Shown here piece by piece: positions 1-5,697 of a stretch of DNA of 6,657 nt. The position numbers were made by a program, and so were the translations under genes. This DNA is from Candidatus Pacearchaeota archaeon (lineage in GTDB: Archaea > Nanobdellota > Nanobdellia > Pacearchaeales > GW2011-AR1): contig NYZR01000001.1 of NCBI GenBank assembly GCA_002687255.1, forward strand, positions 16,066 to 22,722. The letters run 5' to 3'. The notes beneath the pieces are model-generated. The model was not told the DNA's origin. It searched no databases and worked only from the letters and a program-made list of their open reading frames with translations. The number at the start of each line of letters is the position of its first letter. Position 1 is the stretch's first letter.

Positions 1-1
1 T

Positions 2-241
2 GTGATGCGGATGGCGGAGATACATGCGGGTGTGTTTGGGTTTGTGGGTTTGGTGTTGGGGGTGTTGTATGGTCTTGGGGGCCTTTTTGTTGATTTGTTT
101 ACGACCGGGTTGAATGCTGGTTCGGTGTTGGCTTTGGGTGCTGTTGTTGCTATGCCGTTGTTGGGTGCGGCGTTTGGGTTTGTCTTGGGGTTGTGTGTTG
201 GTCTTGTTTGGAAGTTGGTTCCGGAGAAGATTAGTTTCTAA
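2..241 (+). CDS. small two-helix membrane protein
   Basis: A protein of up to 79 aa, almost entirely Gly, Leu, Val, Ala and Phe. Hydrophobic stretches span about residues 10-31 and 41-70, the second interrupted by Pro52. The tail is short and charged (KLVPEKISF). Only a Lys and a Glu-containing tail lie outside the membrane, so this is a small integral membrane protein with no visible enzymatic motif. The start is uncertain: GTG at 2, ATG at 5 and ATG at 11 are all in frame, and because the window begins here no promoter or earlier start can be seen. Its TAA stop (239-241) overlaps the TAG stop of the convergent TrmB gene. Strong G and T bias in the codons matches tpiA and TrmB-2. Family and function are not recognised; small holin-like or scaffold proteins of this shape are common in archaeal genomes. 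Confidence 0.6.
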   Translation: MMRMAEIHAGVFGFVGLVLGVLYGLGGLFVDLFTTGLNAGSVLALGAVVAMPLLGAAFGFVLGLCVGLVWKLVPEKISF

Positions 242-957
242 GTTGTTTTCCACAGTTCGTCAAAGATTTTCTTTTGCGTTTCGTAGTATTCTTTATTTCT
301 GATGAGGAGACCGTAAGGGTTGCCTTTCTTGTAGGTGATTATTGCAATCTCCCCGTTAAAGATGTATATCGTGCTATCAAAATTGAAATCTTTTAGGTAT
401 TTTATTTTTCTGTGGCTTTCTTCAAAAGATAGCTTCTTTAGCCATTTCTTTGTCCATTCACTATCTTCCGTTAGCACTTTTAGAGGTATCTTTTTGTTTA
501 TTCTGAGTTTGACATTTTCTTCTAGAAATTCTTGGAATAACTGTCCGACTCTTTTTGACCAGAAGGACTTTATCTCTTCTTTTTGGGAGATTAGCCTTCT
601 GAAGAGATTGAAGACGGCAAAATGTCCTTTGAACTCTAGCATTTCTGTTTCGTCTTCTTTCGATTTCTCTACCTCTTTTAGTTTTTCTATCTCTTTTTTT
701 GAATCGAGATATGCTTTCTCTATGAGTATTTCTAACTGTTCTAGCGGAGCTGCCTGATATATTTTCTTTGAACTTTTTGATTGCAGAATCACACCTTTTT
801 TAATCATTTTTTCTATGAGATCGTAACAGAATGTTCTGTTGAAGGATGTTTTGTGAGAGATTTCTAATACACTCTGTGGGCCCCCTTTCAGGAGCGTTTC
901 GTATATCATTTCTTCTTTCTCTGAGAGATCTAGAAGTCTGAATAGTTCTTCTGTCAT
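238..957 (-). CDS. TrmB-family transcriptional regulator (TrmB-1)
   Basis: Predicted DNA-binding regulator of 239 aa. Residues about 8-70 form a winged helix-turn-helix of TrmB type: a short helix after LSEKEEMIYETLL, a recognition region around SFNRTFCYDLIEKM, and a wing ending IYQAAPLEQL. Residues about 75-106 are rich in Lys and Glu and should form a coiled coil for dimerisation. Residues about 108-239 resemble the TrmB C-terminal effector domain (FKGHFAVFNLFRRL near its start, then alternating strands such as STIYIFNGEIAIITY). TrmB proteins typically bind sugars or other small ligands; the ligand here is unknown. The ATG at 957 is supported by a minus-strand TATA box centred 25.5 bases upstream. 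It is divergent from the acetyltransferase-methyltransferase pair, so control of that pair and of itself is a reasonable inference. The protein is very Lys- and Glu-rich compared with TrmB-2. Confidence 0.85.
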   Translation of the reverse strand: MTEELFRLLDLSEKEEMIYETLLKGGPQSVLEISHKTSFNRTFCYDLIEKMIKKGVILQSKSSKKIYQAAPLEQLEILIEKAYLDSKKEIEKLKEVEKSKEDETEMLEFKGHFAVFNLFRRLISQKEEIKSFWSKRVGQLFQEFLEENVKLRINKKIPLKVLTEDSEWTKKWLKKLSFEESHRKIKYLKDFNFDSTIYIFNGEIAIITYKKGNPYGLLIRNKEYYETQKKIFDELWKTT

Positions 958-978
958 TCCTTGATAGGGTTTCCTTCC

Positions 979-986
979 TTTTTAAT
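979..986 (-). promoter_or_regulatory. TATA box of TrmB-1
   Basis: On the minus strand this reads ATTAAAAA, centred 25.5 bases before the ATG at 957. That places the transcription start at or next to the start codon, giving a leaderless mRNA. AAGGA directly before the ATG is too close to act as a ribosome binding site. Confidence 0.5.
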
Positions 987-1015
987 CTTTTCGTCTCTCC
1001 CCAGACAACAATCAT

Positions 1016-1023
1016 TGAAATAG
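1016..1023 (+). promoter_or_regulatory. TATA-like box of the acetyltransferase-methyltransferase pair
   Basis: TGAAATAG, centred 24.5 bases before ATG 1044, the same distance as the other leaderless promoters in the window and differing at one base from the TTAAATAG box of TrmB-2. It covers the alternative GTG start at 1023, which argues against that start. The match to the archaeal consensus is imperfect. The palindrome GTGCAC (1023-1028) follows immediately. Confidence 0.35.
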
Positions 1024-1043
1024 TGCACGATGTCGATTTCTCT

Positions 1044-1568
1044 ATGCATCAGATAGCATTGTTAGAGAACGGAACTCCCTTTGTGGAGCTAGAGGAAGGA
1101 GATGATAGGTCTTACTCTAAACTTTTTTCTGCTTGTCCGGAATTGTCATTTAATAGAGAGACGTATCGTTGTCTTTTTTCATGTCCTGATGTGAAGCTCA
1201 GGTCTTTAGTCGATGGGGAGGATCTTGTGGCTTTTCTTGGCGAGCAGAAAGATTATGAGATGGAATACTGGGACTCTCACGATCAAAAAACTTCTGTGAA
1301 ATGTAACTATCTTTTCTCTGCTTTTGCTGATCCTTCTCTTAGGAAACGTGGGAAGATTACTCATTTGCTTGATCTCACTCTTAAACTTAGTTCTGAGAAG
1401 AGTTTTGGGGCTAGATTACTAGGTGACGGGGTAAGTCCTTTTTCTGTTAAACCAGGAAATAAAGGCCTTATTCAAATTTTGGAATCACGAGGTTTTGAGA
1501 TGATTGGTTACAAACAAGAGCATGGCGGGAGAGTTTATTTAAGGGGGGACAATGAAAGACCAAGTTAG
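1044..1568 (+). CDS. GNAT-like N-acetyltransferase, divergent
   Basis: Predicted soluble protein of 174 aa. The C-terminal half has the layout of a GNAT acyltransferase. A strand (NYLFSAFADP) is followed by SLRKRGKITHLL, which resembles the acetyl-CoA pyrophosphate-binding loop R-x-x-G-x-G/A but has Ile at the last position. Near the end NKGLIQILESRGFEMIGY matches the usual Asn-helix-GF-strand close of the fold. The N-terminal half (about residues 1-90) is not recognised. I chose ATG 1044 because a TATA-like box lies 24.5 bases before it. GTG 1023 would add seven residues but falls inside that box, and the frame is open further upstream with no better start. The last 17 bases overlap the methyltransferase gene, so the two are one operon and are probably translated in concert. 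The substrate is unknown. The family assignment rests on motif layout only. Confidence 0.5.
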   Translation: MHQIALLENGTPFVELEEGDDRSYSKLFSACPELSFNRETYRCLFSCPDVKLRSLVDGEDLVAFLGEQKDYEMEYWDSHDQKTSVKCNYLFSAFADPSLRKRGKITHLLDLTLKLSSEKSFGARLLGDGVSPFSVKPGNKGLIQILESRGFEMIGYKQEHGGRVYLRGDNERPS

Positions 1569-2232
1569 TATTTACCAAGACTATTCTTGTTCTTATGACC
1601 TGTTGGATGAGCATGTTTCTTGTTATCAAGAATTGAGAGATGCCCATTTAGATGCCTTGCTTTCTTCTGATCAGGAAGGCAGGATCTTGGATTTTGGATG
1701 CGGAACTGGAAATGTTACAATTCCTTTGTTGGAGGCTGGAAGAGAAGTGGTTGCATTGGATACAAGTGAAGATATGCTGCGTTTTTTGAAGTCAAAATCT
1801 GAAGGTCTTGTGGGTCTGACCTTGTTCGAAGAGAATATCTGTGACCTTTCCTTAGGATGTTTGGGTGAGAGGTTCTCTTCAATTACTATGATGAATGTTT
1901 TGTATCATTTGGGGGATCCTGAGAAATACCTGAGAAAATTTTATGGTCTGTTGTCTGATGATGGAAGGGTCTTTGTGTCTGGCCCGTCTAGAGGGATTGA
2001 TGTCGATGGATTATATGAACGTGTGAAGGCGGATTTATCTGACGGTGTTTTTGAGAGGTATCGGAACGATTTTCTTTCGATCTATGAAGCAAATAAAAAA
2101 TTGGTTGCTTCTGCCGCCCTCTATGATGGGGGTTCTCTCAAGGAGTTGTGTGGGGGGCAAGGATTTTTGATGGAGTCATATGATGATTCTTTTTATTATG
2201 GGAATAATTATTTTGCAGTGTTTAGGAAGTGA
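1552..2232 (+). CDS. class I SAM-dependent methyltransferase
   Basis: Predicted cytoplasmic methyltransferase of 226 aa. Motif I, ILDFGCGTGNV (residues 45-55), is the glycine-rich SAM-binding loop. VVALDTS (66-72) supplies the acidic residue (Asp70) that contacts the ribose hydroxyls. FSSITMMNVLYHL (108-120) is the motif II strand, and LLSDDGRVFVSGP (133-145) the post-motif turn and strand. The order and length match the methyltransf_11/25 type of small-molecule enzymes. A substrate cannot be read from the sequence, and the C-terminal 80 residues are variable in this family. The ATG lies inside the end of the acetyltransferase gene and is preceded by a G6A run (1543-1549) that may serve as a closely spaced ribosome binding site. 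Pairing of an acetyltransferase with a methyltransferase suggests modification of the same metabolite or natural product, which is inference. Confidence 0.85.
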   Translation: MKDQVSIYQDYSCSYDLLDEHVSCYQELRDAHLDALLSSDQEGRILDFGCGTGNVTIPLLEAGREVVALDTSEDMLRFLKSKSEGLVGLTLFEENICDLSLGCLGERFSSITMMNVLYHLGDPEKYLRKFYGLLSDDGRVFVSGPSRGIDVDGLYERVKADLSDGVFERYRNDFLSIYEANKKLVASAALYDGGSLKELCGGQGFLMESYDDSFYYGNNYFAVFRK

Positions 2233-2248
2233 TAGCTTTCTTCACGAG

Positions 2249-2262
2249 TTTTTTCATTTTTT
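2249..2262 (+). terminator. oligo-T terminator after the methyltransferase
   Basis: Two runs of six T separated by CA begin 17 bases after the methyltransferase stop. Archaeal RNA polymerase ends transcription at such T-rich tracts without needing a hairpin. This would separate the acetyltransferase-methyltransferase operon from tpiA. Confidence 0.45.
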
Positions 2263-2327
2263 GGTGTCACTTGGCAAGATATTGAAGAGGGTATTTAAGC
2301 GTGGCGTGAACGGTGTTTACATTGAGG

Positions 2328-2342
2328 AAGGTTTAAAACCTT
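2328..2342 (+). promoter_or_regulatory. tpiA TATA box inside a 15-base palindrome
   Basis: AAGGTTT-A-AAACCTT is a perfect inverted repeat with 7-base arms around one A. Its core TTTAAAA reads as a TATA box. With a start about 25 bases downstream, transcription would begin near 2360, leaving a leader of about 13 bases that keeps the ribosome binding site. A dimeric repressor bound here would block TBP directly. A second TATA-like string, TATTTAAG (2292-2299), is a weaker alternative. Confidence 0.45.
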
Positions 2343-2360
2343 TGATGACTCTTTGTGCGA

Positions 2361-2367
2361 GAGGTGA
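2361..2367 (+). promoter_or_regulatory. ribosome binding site of tpiA
   Basis: GAGGTGA, complementary to the 3' end of archaeal 16S rRNA, ends six bases before the GTG at 2374. It decides the GTG start, which also gives the N-terminus expected of archaeal triosephosphate isomerase. It is the only strong site of this kind seen in the window. Confidence 0.7.
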
Positions 2368-2373
2368 AGAGAA

Positions 2374-3021
2374 GTGATAGTTATCAATTTTAAAAATTGG
2401 AAGACTGGAAAAGAGGTGTTGCGGTTAGCGAAGGATGTCCAGCATTATTTTGGGAAAACTGATGATGTTGTTCTTTGTGTGCCGGCGACGGAGATTGGAC
2501 GGGTGGGTGATGCGGTGGAGCTGGATGTGTTTGCGCAGCATGTTGATCTTGTGAAGAAGCCCGAGTCGACGGGAAGTGTCGGTGTGAAGGCGGTGAAGGC
2601 GGTTGGTGGTCTGGGGACGTTGATTAACCATTCTGAGAAACGGTTGGGATGGAAGGAGGTGACGGCATTGATGCAGGAGTGTGCTGATTTGGGCGTTCGG
2701 GCGTTGGTGTGTGTGAAGACGTATCGGGAGGCGAAATGGGTCTCGAAGCAGACCGTTCGGCCGTGGGGTGTGGTGTATGAAGGAGGGAGTTTGTTTTTTG
2801 CTGAGAAGGCGTTGACGGGCTCTCGGGAGAAAGAGATTAAGGCGTTTGCTGACTTATTTAAGGAGAGTGAGGTGAAGGCGTTGTGTGGGGGCGGCCTTTT
2901 TACGTTGAAGGATATTAAGACGGCGTTGGATGTTGGGTGTGATGGTGTTGTTTTGGATTCTGCTATTGCGAAGGTGAAGAAGCCGGAGCGGTTTTTGAAG
3001 GGTTTGGCTTTGTTGGGTTAG
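2374..3021 (+). CDS. tpiA: triosephosphate isomerase, archaeal type
   Basis: Interconverts dihydroxyacetone phosphate and glyceraldehyde 3-phosphate in glycolysis and gluconeogenesis. At 215 aa it is close to the short archaeal form (about 220-230), not the 250-aa bacterial one. Catalytic residues are visible: Asn5 and Lys7 in INFKNW, His86 in LINHSEKR, and Glu136 in VVYEGG. AQHVD (54-58) and TGSVG (66-70) are also typical of archaeal members, as are CGGGL (171-175) and the phosphate-binding end GVVLDSAI (191-198). The odd part is loop 6. Family members continue from the catalytic Glu with a Pro-Pro-Glu-Leu-Ile-Gly motif, whereas here it reads GGSLFFAEKAL, so the hinge prolines are gone. LDS replaces the usual LAS near residue 194. 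Fold and identity are secure; normal kinetics are not. The gene is monocistronic, with its own promoter and ribosome binding site. Confidence 0.93.
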   Translation: MIVINFKNWKTGKEVLRLAKDVQHYFGKTDDVVLCVPATEIGRVGDAVELDVFAQHVDLVKKPESTGSVGVKAVKAVGGLGTLINHSEKRLGWKEVTALMQECADLGVRALVCVKTYREAKWVSKQTVRPWGVVYEGGSLFFAEKALTGSREKEIKAFADLFKESEVKALCGGGLFTLKDIKTALDVGCDGVVLDSAIAKVKKPERFLKGLALLG

Positions 3022-3071
3022 TCTAGGGGTATTCCTTGTTTCTTTTGATTAGCTGATGTGGGATTTGTTTA

Positions 3072-3986
3072 TCATCTTAGCATCTTTCTCAGTTCTTGGA
3101 GGAGGCCTTCTCTTCGTTGGTCTGGTGTTATGATGTTGTCGCTGATGAGTCCGTTGTCTACCAATGTTCCGGTAAGGTTTTCTAGGGGGAGTTCTATGAT
3201 TTTGTGGTTAGCGTAATCTTGTGTATGACTGTATTTCCAGTGGCGGTCAGCGATGATCCAAGAGGATGTCGGGTTTTTTTGTAGCTCTCCTTGTTCTGTG
3301 TGGGATATAGTTCCTTCGTAACCAGACTGTCTGATCCATCGTTCTACCCATTCTGAAGGGCCTGTTGGTATTGGATCTTTCCCTTTTTTCTTCCTTCCTC
3401 TGTTTATGCTTTTTTGCAAGCTTTGATCCATGAGGAAATTTCCTGTTCTTTCATGACAAGCCCCATAGAAAGGGTGGTGATCTTGAAGGGTTTTTGCAAC
3501 GATCTGGATTTCTTCTGGTGTTTCTCTTGAAAGTGCGTCTGTAAGGAGCCTTCTTATCAATCCTCCTTGATTATTCATAGCCTGCATACTGTCATCTACA
3601 TATGTGCTTTCTGGACTAGTTAGATTATAATCGTGATACACTTCGCCATATCTTGGAGGATTGTCTAGATCTTGTTCGCCGTTTAGACACCCCGTGATGG
3701 CTTCACCATAAATATTATCTAGGCTTACTACTCTTAGCTCCCTTTGGTCTTTCCTGAGTCTTTTTGCTAATGCTCTTCTGGTTGTGTTGTCTGTGATTAC
3801 AAATGATTCTCTTAGATGTGGAATTAGTTGATCTGTCGATATTTTATCTTCTGGTGTTCCAGCAGGATTGGTTATGGTTTCTACTTTGTAATTATCTTCA
3901 CGGAGTTTCTGTGCAATGTAGGGGGCATCTGCTGCGTATATCTGGTTCTCCCGGAATGCTAAGGTAATGTTTTTTTGTGTTTTCAT
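3072..3986 (-). CDS. hypothetical protein, 304 aa, divergent from TrmB-2
   Basis: I do not recognise the family. The protein looks soluble, with no signal peptide or membrane segment. Residues about 5-92 look alpha/beta: strand ITLAF, then YAADAPYIAQKLREDNYKVET, a loop with acidic residues, then ESFVITDNTTRRALAKRLR and RVVSLD. This is loosely like the PIN-like Mut7-C/DUF5615 layout (acidic residue, helix, strand, then T-D after a strand), but the match is weak. Residues about 135-185 are helical and contain DHHPFYGACHERTG, with two His and a Cys. A basic linker RGRKKKGKD (197-205) precedes a C-terminal part rich in Trp and charged residues. I chose ATG 3986 because the longer frame (to 4043) would run through the TATA box at 4021-4028. 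Its promoter faces that of TrmB-2, so that regulator probably controls it. Confidence 0.75.
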   Translation of the reverse strand: MKTQKNITLAFRENQIYAADAPYIAQKLREDNYKVETITNPAGTPEDKISTDQLIPHLRESFVITDNTTRRALAKRLRKDQRELRVVSLDNIYGEAITGCLNGEQDLDNPPRYGEVYHDYNLTSPESTYVDDSMQAMNNQGGLIRRLLTDALSRETPEEIQIVAKTLQDHHPFYGACHERTGNFLMDQSLQKSINRGRKKKGKDPIPTGPSEWVERWIRQSGYEGTISHTEQGELQKNPTSSWIIADRHWKYSHTQDYANHKIIELPLENLTGTLVDNGLISDNIITPDQRREGLLQELRKMLR

Positions 3987-4020
3987 TTTGCTTCTTTGTA
4001 GTGGTATCAAAATAAGTGGG

Positions 4021-4028
4021 TATATAAT
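4021..4028 (-). promoter_or_regulatory. TATA box of the 304-aa gene
   Basis: Reads ATTATATA on the minus strand. A transcription start 25 bases downstream would leave a leader of about 13 bases before ATG 3986. It excludes the upstream in-frame ATG at 4043 as a start. Confidence 0.5.
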
Positions 4029-4035
4029 ATTTGAG

Positions 4036-4050
4036 CCCCCCATAAGGGGG
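4036..4050. promoter_or_regulatory. candidate operator: C5-N5-G5 inverted repeat
   Basis: CCCCC and GGGGG arms flank CATAA, in a region otherwise rich in A and T. The repeat lies 7 bases outside the minus-strand TATA box and 14 bases before the plus-strand one, so a single bound dimer could act on both divergent promoters. It does not match the published TACT/AGTA-type sites of TrmB, so assignment to TrmB-2 rests on position alone. Confidence 0.4.
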
Positions 4051-4064
4051 ATTGATGGAAAGAG

Positions 4065-4072
4065 TTAAATAG
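4065..4072 (+). promoter_or_regulatory. TATA box of TrmB-2
   Basis: TTAAATAG, centred 24.5 bases before ATG 4093, consistent with a leaderless mRNA beginning at that codon. It also covers the GTG at 4072, ruling that codon out as a start. Confidence 0.5.
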
Positions 4073-4092
4073 TGTTCTTGTGGTGTGTGGTG

Positions 4093-4842
4093 ATGGATAT
4101 GGCATTGTTGAAAGATCTTGGTTTGACGGATTCTGAGGTTAAGGTTTATTTGGCTTTGTTGGAGTTGGGTTCGACTACGAAGGGGCCTATTGTGGAGCGA
4201 TCTGGTGTTGCGTCTAGCAAAGTGTATGAGTTGTTAGAGAAGTTGGCACAGAAGGGTTTAGTTTCTGAGGTTATTCAATCAGGGGTGAAGCATTTTGAGG
4301 CCGCCCCGCCGGCGAGGATTATGGATTATGTGAAAGAGAAAGAAGCTAGGCTCGAGGAGCAGAAGGTGGCGCTTGAGGCCTTGTTGCCGACTTTAGAAAG
4401 TAAGCGGTCGCTTGTAGGTGTGGGTTCAGAAACTCAAGTGTTCAAAGGGATGAATGGGGCGAAGACGGCTTTCGATGATATCTTGCAACAGCTCAAAAAA
4501 GGAGAGGGGTATACCGTTTTAGGGATCTCTGATTTTACGCCACACTTTGAACGGTTTGTGGTTCATTTTCACAAGGGGAGGGCTGGCCGTGGGATTAGGT
4601 GTAAGATTCTAGTTAATGAGGTTGCTGGAGACATCGGGAAGAAGTTGGCCAAGACGAAGTTGACTGAGGTGCGATACGTGCGGAAGGAGTTGTTTACGCC
4701 TGTGGTGTTTATTCTGTATAAAGATACGACTTTGATTTCTATTGGGTTGGATGAGGTGTTTGTGCAGGTGCGATCGAAGAATTTGACGAAGGGGTTGGAA
4801 GCGTATGCCAATTACTTGTGGAGGATGGGGAAGAAGGATTAA
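4093..4842 (+). CDS. TrmB-family transcriptional regulator (TrmB-2)
   Basis: Predicted regulator of 249 aa. Residues about 8-70 are a TrmB winged helix-turn-helix: LTDSEVKVYLALLELG, then ERSGVASSKVYELLEKL as recognition region, and a wing ending HFEAAPPARI. Residues about 75-105 (DYVKEKEARLEEQ) form a coiled-coil dimerisation helix. Residues about 110-249 form the effector domain, opening VFKGMNGAKTAFDDIL with conserved aromatic and His residues in FVVHFHKG. The start is ATG 4093, set by the TATA box; ATG 4099 is two codons later and equally plausible from the protein alone, while GTG 4072 lies within the promoter. The HTH shares layout but little identity with TrmB-1, so the two are not a recent duplication. 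It faces the 304-aa gene across a palindrome, so self-control and control of that gene are likely. The ligand is unknown. Confidence 0.88.
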   Translation: MDMALLKDLGLTDSEVKVYLALLELGSTTKGPIVERSGVASSKVYELLEKLAQKGLVSEVIQSGVKHFEAAPPARIMDYVKEKEARLEEQKVALEALLPTLESKRSLVGVGSETQVFKGMNGAKTAFDDILQQLKKGEGYTVLGISDFTPHFERFVVHFHKGRAGRGIRCKILVNEVAGDIGKKLAKTKLTEVRYVRKELFTPVVFILYKDTTLISIGLDEVFVQVRSKNLTKGLEAYANYLWRMGKKD

Positions 4843-4878
4843 ATAGGTTTTGAAGGGCTTGGCTATGATGGGTTAGTC

Positions 4879-4886
4879 TTATATAG
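4879..4886 (+). promoter_or_regulatory. TATA box of the dehydrogenase ORF
   Basis: TTATATAG, centred 24.5 bases before ATG 4907, again the leaderless spacing. It supports ATG 4907 over the in-frame TTG at 4898. Confidence 0.55.
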
Positions 4887-4906
4887 GTTGATTTGTTTTG
4901 GTTGTA

Positions 4907-5614
4907 ATGGCAAAAGAGGTGTGTGTTGTAACTGGTGCTTCTAGTGGATTGGGGAAGGAATTGGCAGAGGTATTGTGTGCCCGGGGCTACTCTGTATGGA
5001 TTACCGCTCGGAGAAAACAGGAATTGTTGGCGTTGAAGAAACGCTGTTTGCATTTTCGGGGAGAGATGCATGTGATTGCTGGGGATTTGACTGATGCTTC
5101 TTTTCGGGAGAAGTTGGTGAAGGCTGTTTTGGATAAGGAAGGGAAGATTGATTTTCTTTTTAACAATGCAGGGATGGGCCGGGCGACGAAGTTTGAGGAA
5201 CAGACTGGGAAGGATATGGGAAAGAATTTTGTTAAGGGGTGGGCTAAATGGAATTTAAAAACAACGTTTTCCCCAATTGTAGAAGATAGTGATTATGAAA
5301 GGTGGGGGAATCATATTTATTTGTATAGAATACGCAAATGGCTCGATAGGGGGGTAGGAGTAGGGATGGTGCAGGATGTGGCAACAGTAGGATTAGCGAC
5401 AGTTTATGGATTAAATCATGCTATAACTTCAATGGAACTGCACCCTTATGTTGAAAGAGCTGCGGAGATTGGAATGGTGGTTGCTTTAGCAAAAGTAGCA
5501 ACTAATCTTAGTTGTCATATTTTCACTGAAACAAAAGATTGGTATAAAGATTCAAAAGATAGGGCAAGGTTTGTTGATTCTGAAGAATGTAACGGGGAGA
5601 GAGATGTAGCTTAA
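4907..5614 (+). CDS. chimeric ORF: truncated short-chain dehydrogenase fused to an unknown module
   Basis: This 235-aa frame is two unrelated parts. Residues 1 to about 103 are the cofactor-binding half of a short-chain dehydrogenase/reductase: TGASSGLG (9-16) binds the dinucleotide, ARRK after strand 2 (35-38) suggests NADP, AGDLTD (58-63) contacts adenine, and NNAG (86-89) stabilises the fold. After FEEQTGKDM the family pattern stops. There is no catalytic Ser, no Tyr-x-x-x-Lys and no C-terminal strand, although the frame stays open. The remaining 132 residues have different composition and no dehydrogenase features. I therefore take the reductase as inactive, cut by insertion or recombination near 5205-5220. 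It could be a non-catalytic NADP-binding fusion protein, but that is less likely. Its promoter and start are intact, so the chimera may still be expressed. An assembly join between two sequences must be excluded. Confidence 0.7.
   Translation: MAKEVCVVTGASSGLGKELAEVLCARGYSVWITARRKQELLALKKRCLHFRGEMHVIAGDLTDASFREKLVKAVLDKEGKIDFLFNNAGMGRATKFEEQTGKDMGKNFVKGWAKWNLKTTFSPIVEDSDYERWGNHIYLYRIRKWLDRGVGVGMVQDVATVGLATVYGLNHAITSMELHPYVERAAEIGMVVALAKVATNLSCHIFTETKDWYKDSKDRARFVDSEECNGERDVA
5216..5614 (+). other. unknown C-terminal module of the chimeric ORF, possibly a gene of its own
   Basis: In-frame ATG 5216 would give a separate 132-aa protein beginning MGKNFVKGWAKWNLK, a basic, Trp-containing amphipathic start. 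A charged stretch (EDSDYERWGNHIYLYRIRKW) follows. Two moderately hydrophobic segments come next, around GVGVGMVQDVATVGLATVYG and EIGMVVALAKVATNL, which could be membrane or buried helices. A polar tail rich in Lys, Asp and Glu closes it. I do not recognise the family. The + strand here is A-rich (bases 5521-5580: 23 A, 18 T), the reverse of the T-rich rest of the window. That fits an origin elsewhere. Whether it is translated alone or only as the tail of the dehydrogenase is open; no TATA box or ribosome binding site precedes 5216 convincingly. Confidence 0.45.
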
Positions 5615-5697
5615 ATAAAGAAATTTCCTAAATCTTCGCTATTCTCCAACAAGCCTTCAGGTATGTTCATATGTTCACATCCCTGACAGTCATCGAA

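Noticed and set aside
800..1015. 71-codon minus-strand frame upstream of and inside TrmB-1
   Set aside because: An Arg-rich out-of-frame shadow of the TrmB-1 N-terminus.
2180..2377. 65-codon plus-strand frame whose stop overlaps the tpiA start in a GTGA
   Set aside because: It overlaps the methyltransferase by 53 bases, runs through the T-rich terminator and the tpiA promoter, and has no promoter or ribosome binding site. A 37-codon version from GTG 2264 is conceivable but unsupported.
4739..5071. 110-codon minus-strand frame opposite TrmB-2 and the dehydrogenase
   Set aside because: Composition (Ser, Thr, Pro, Gln, His) is typical of the antisense of these G- and T-rich genes, and both sense genes are secure.
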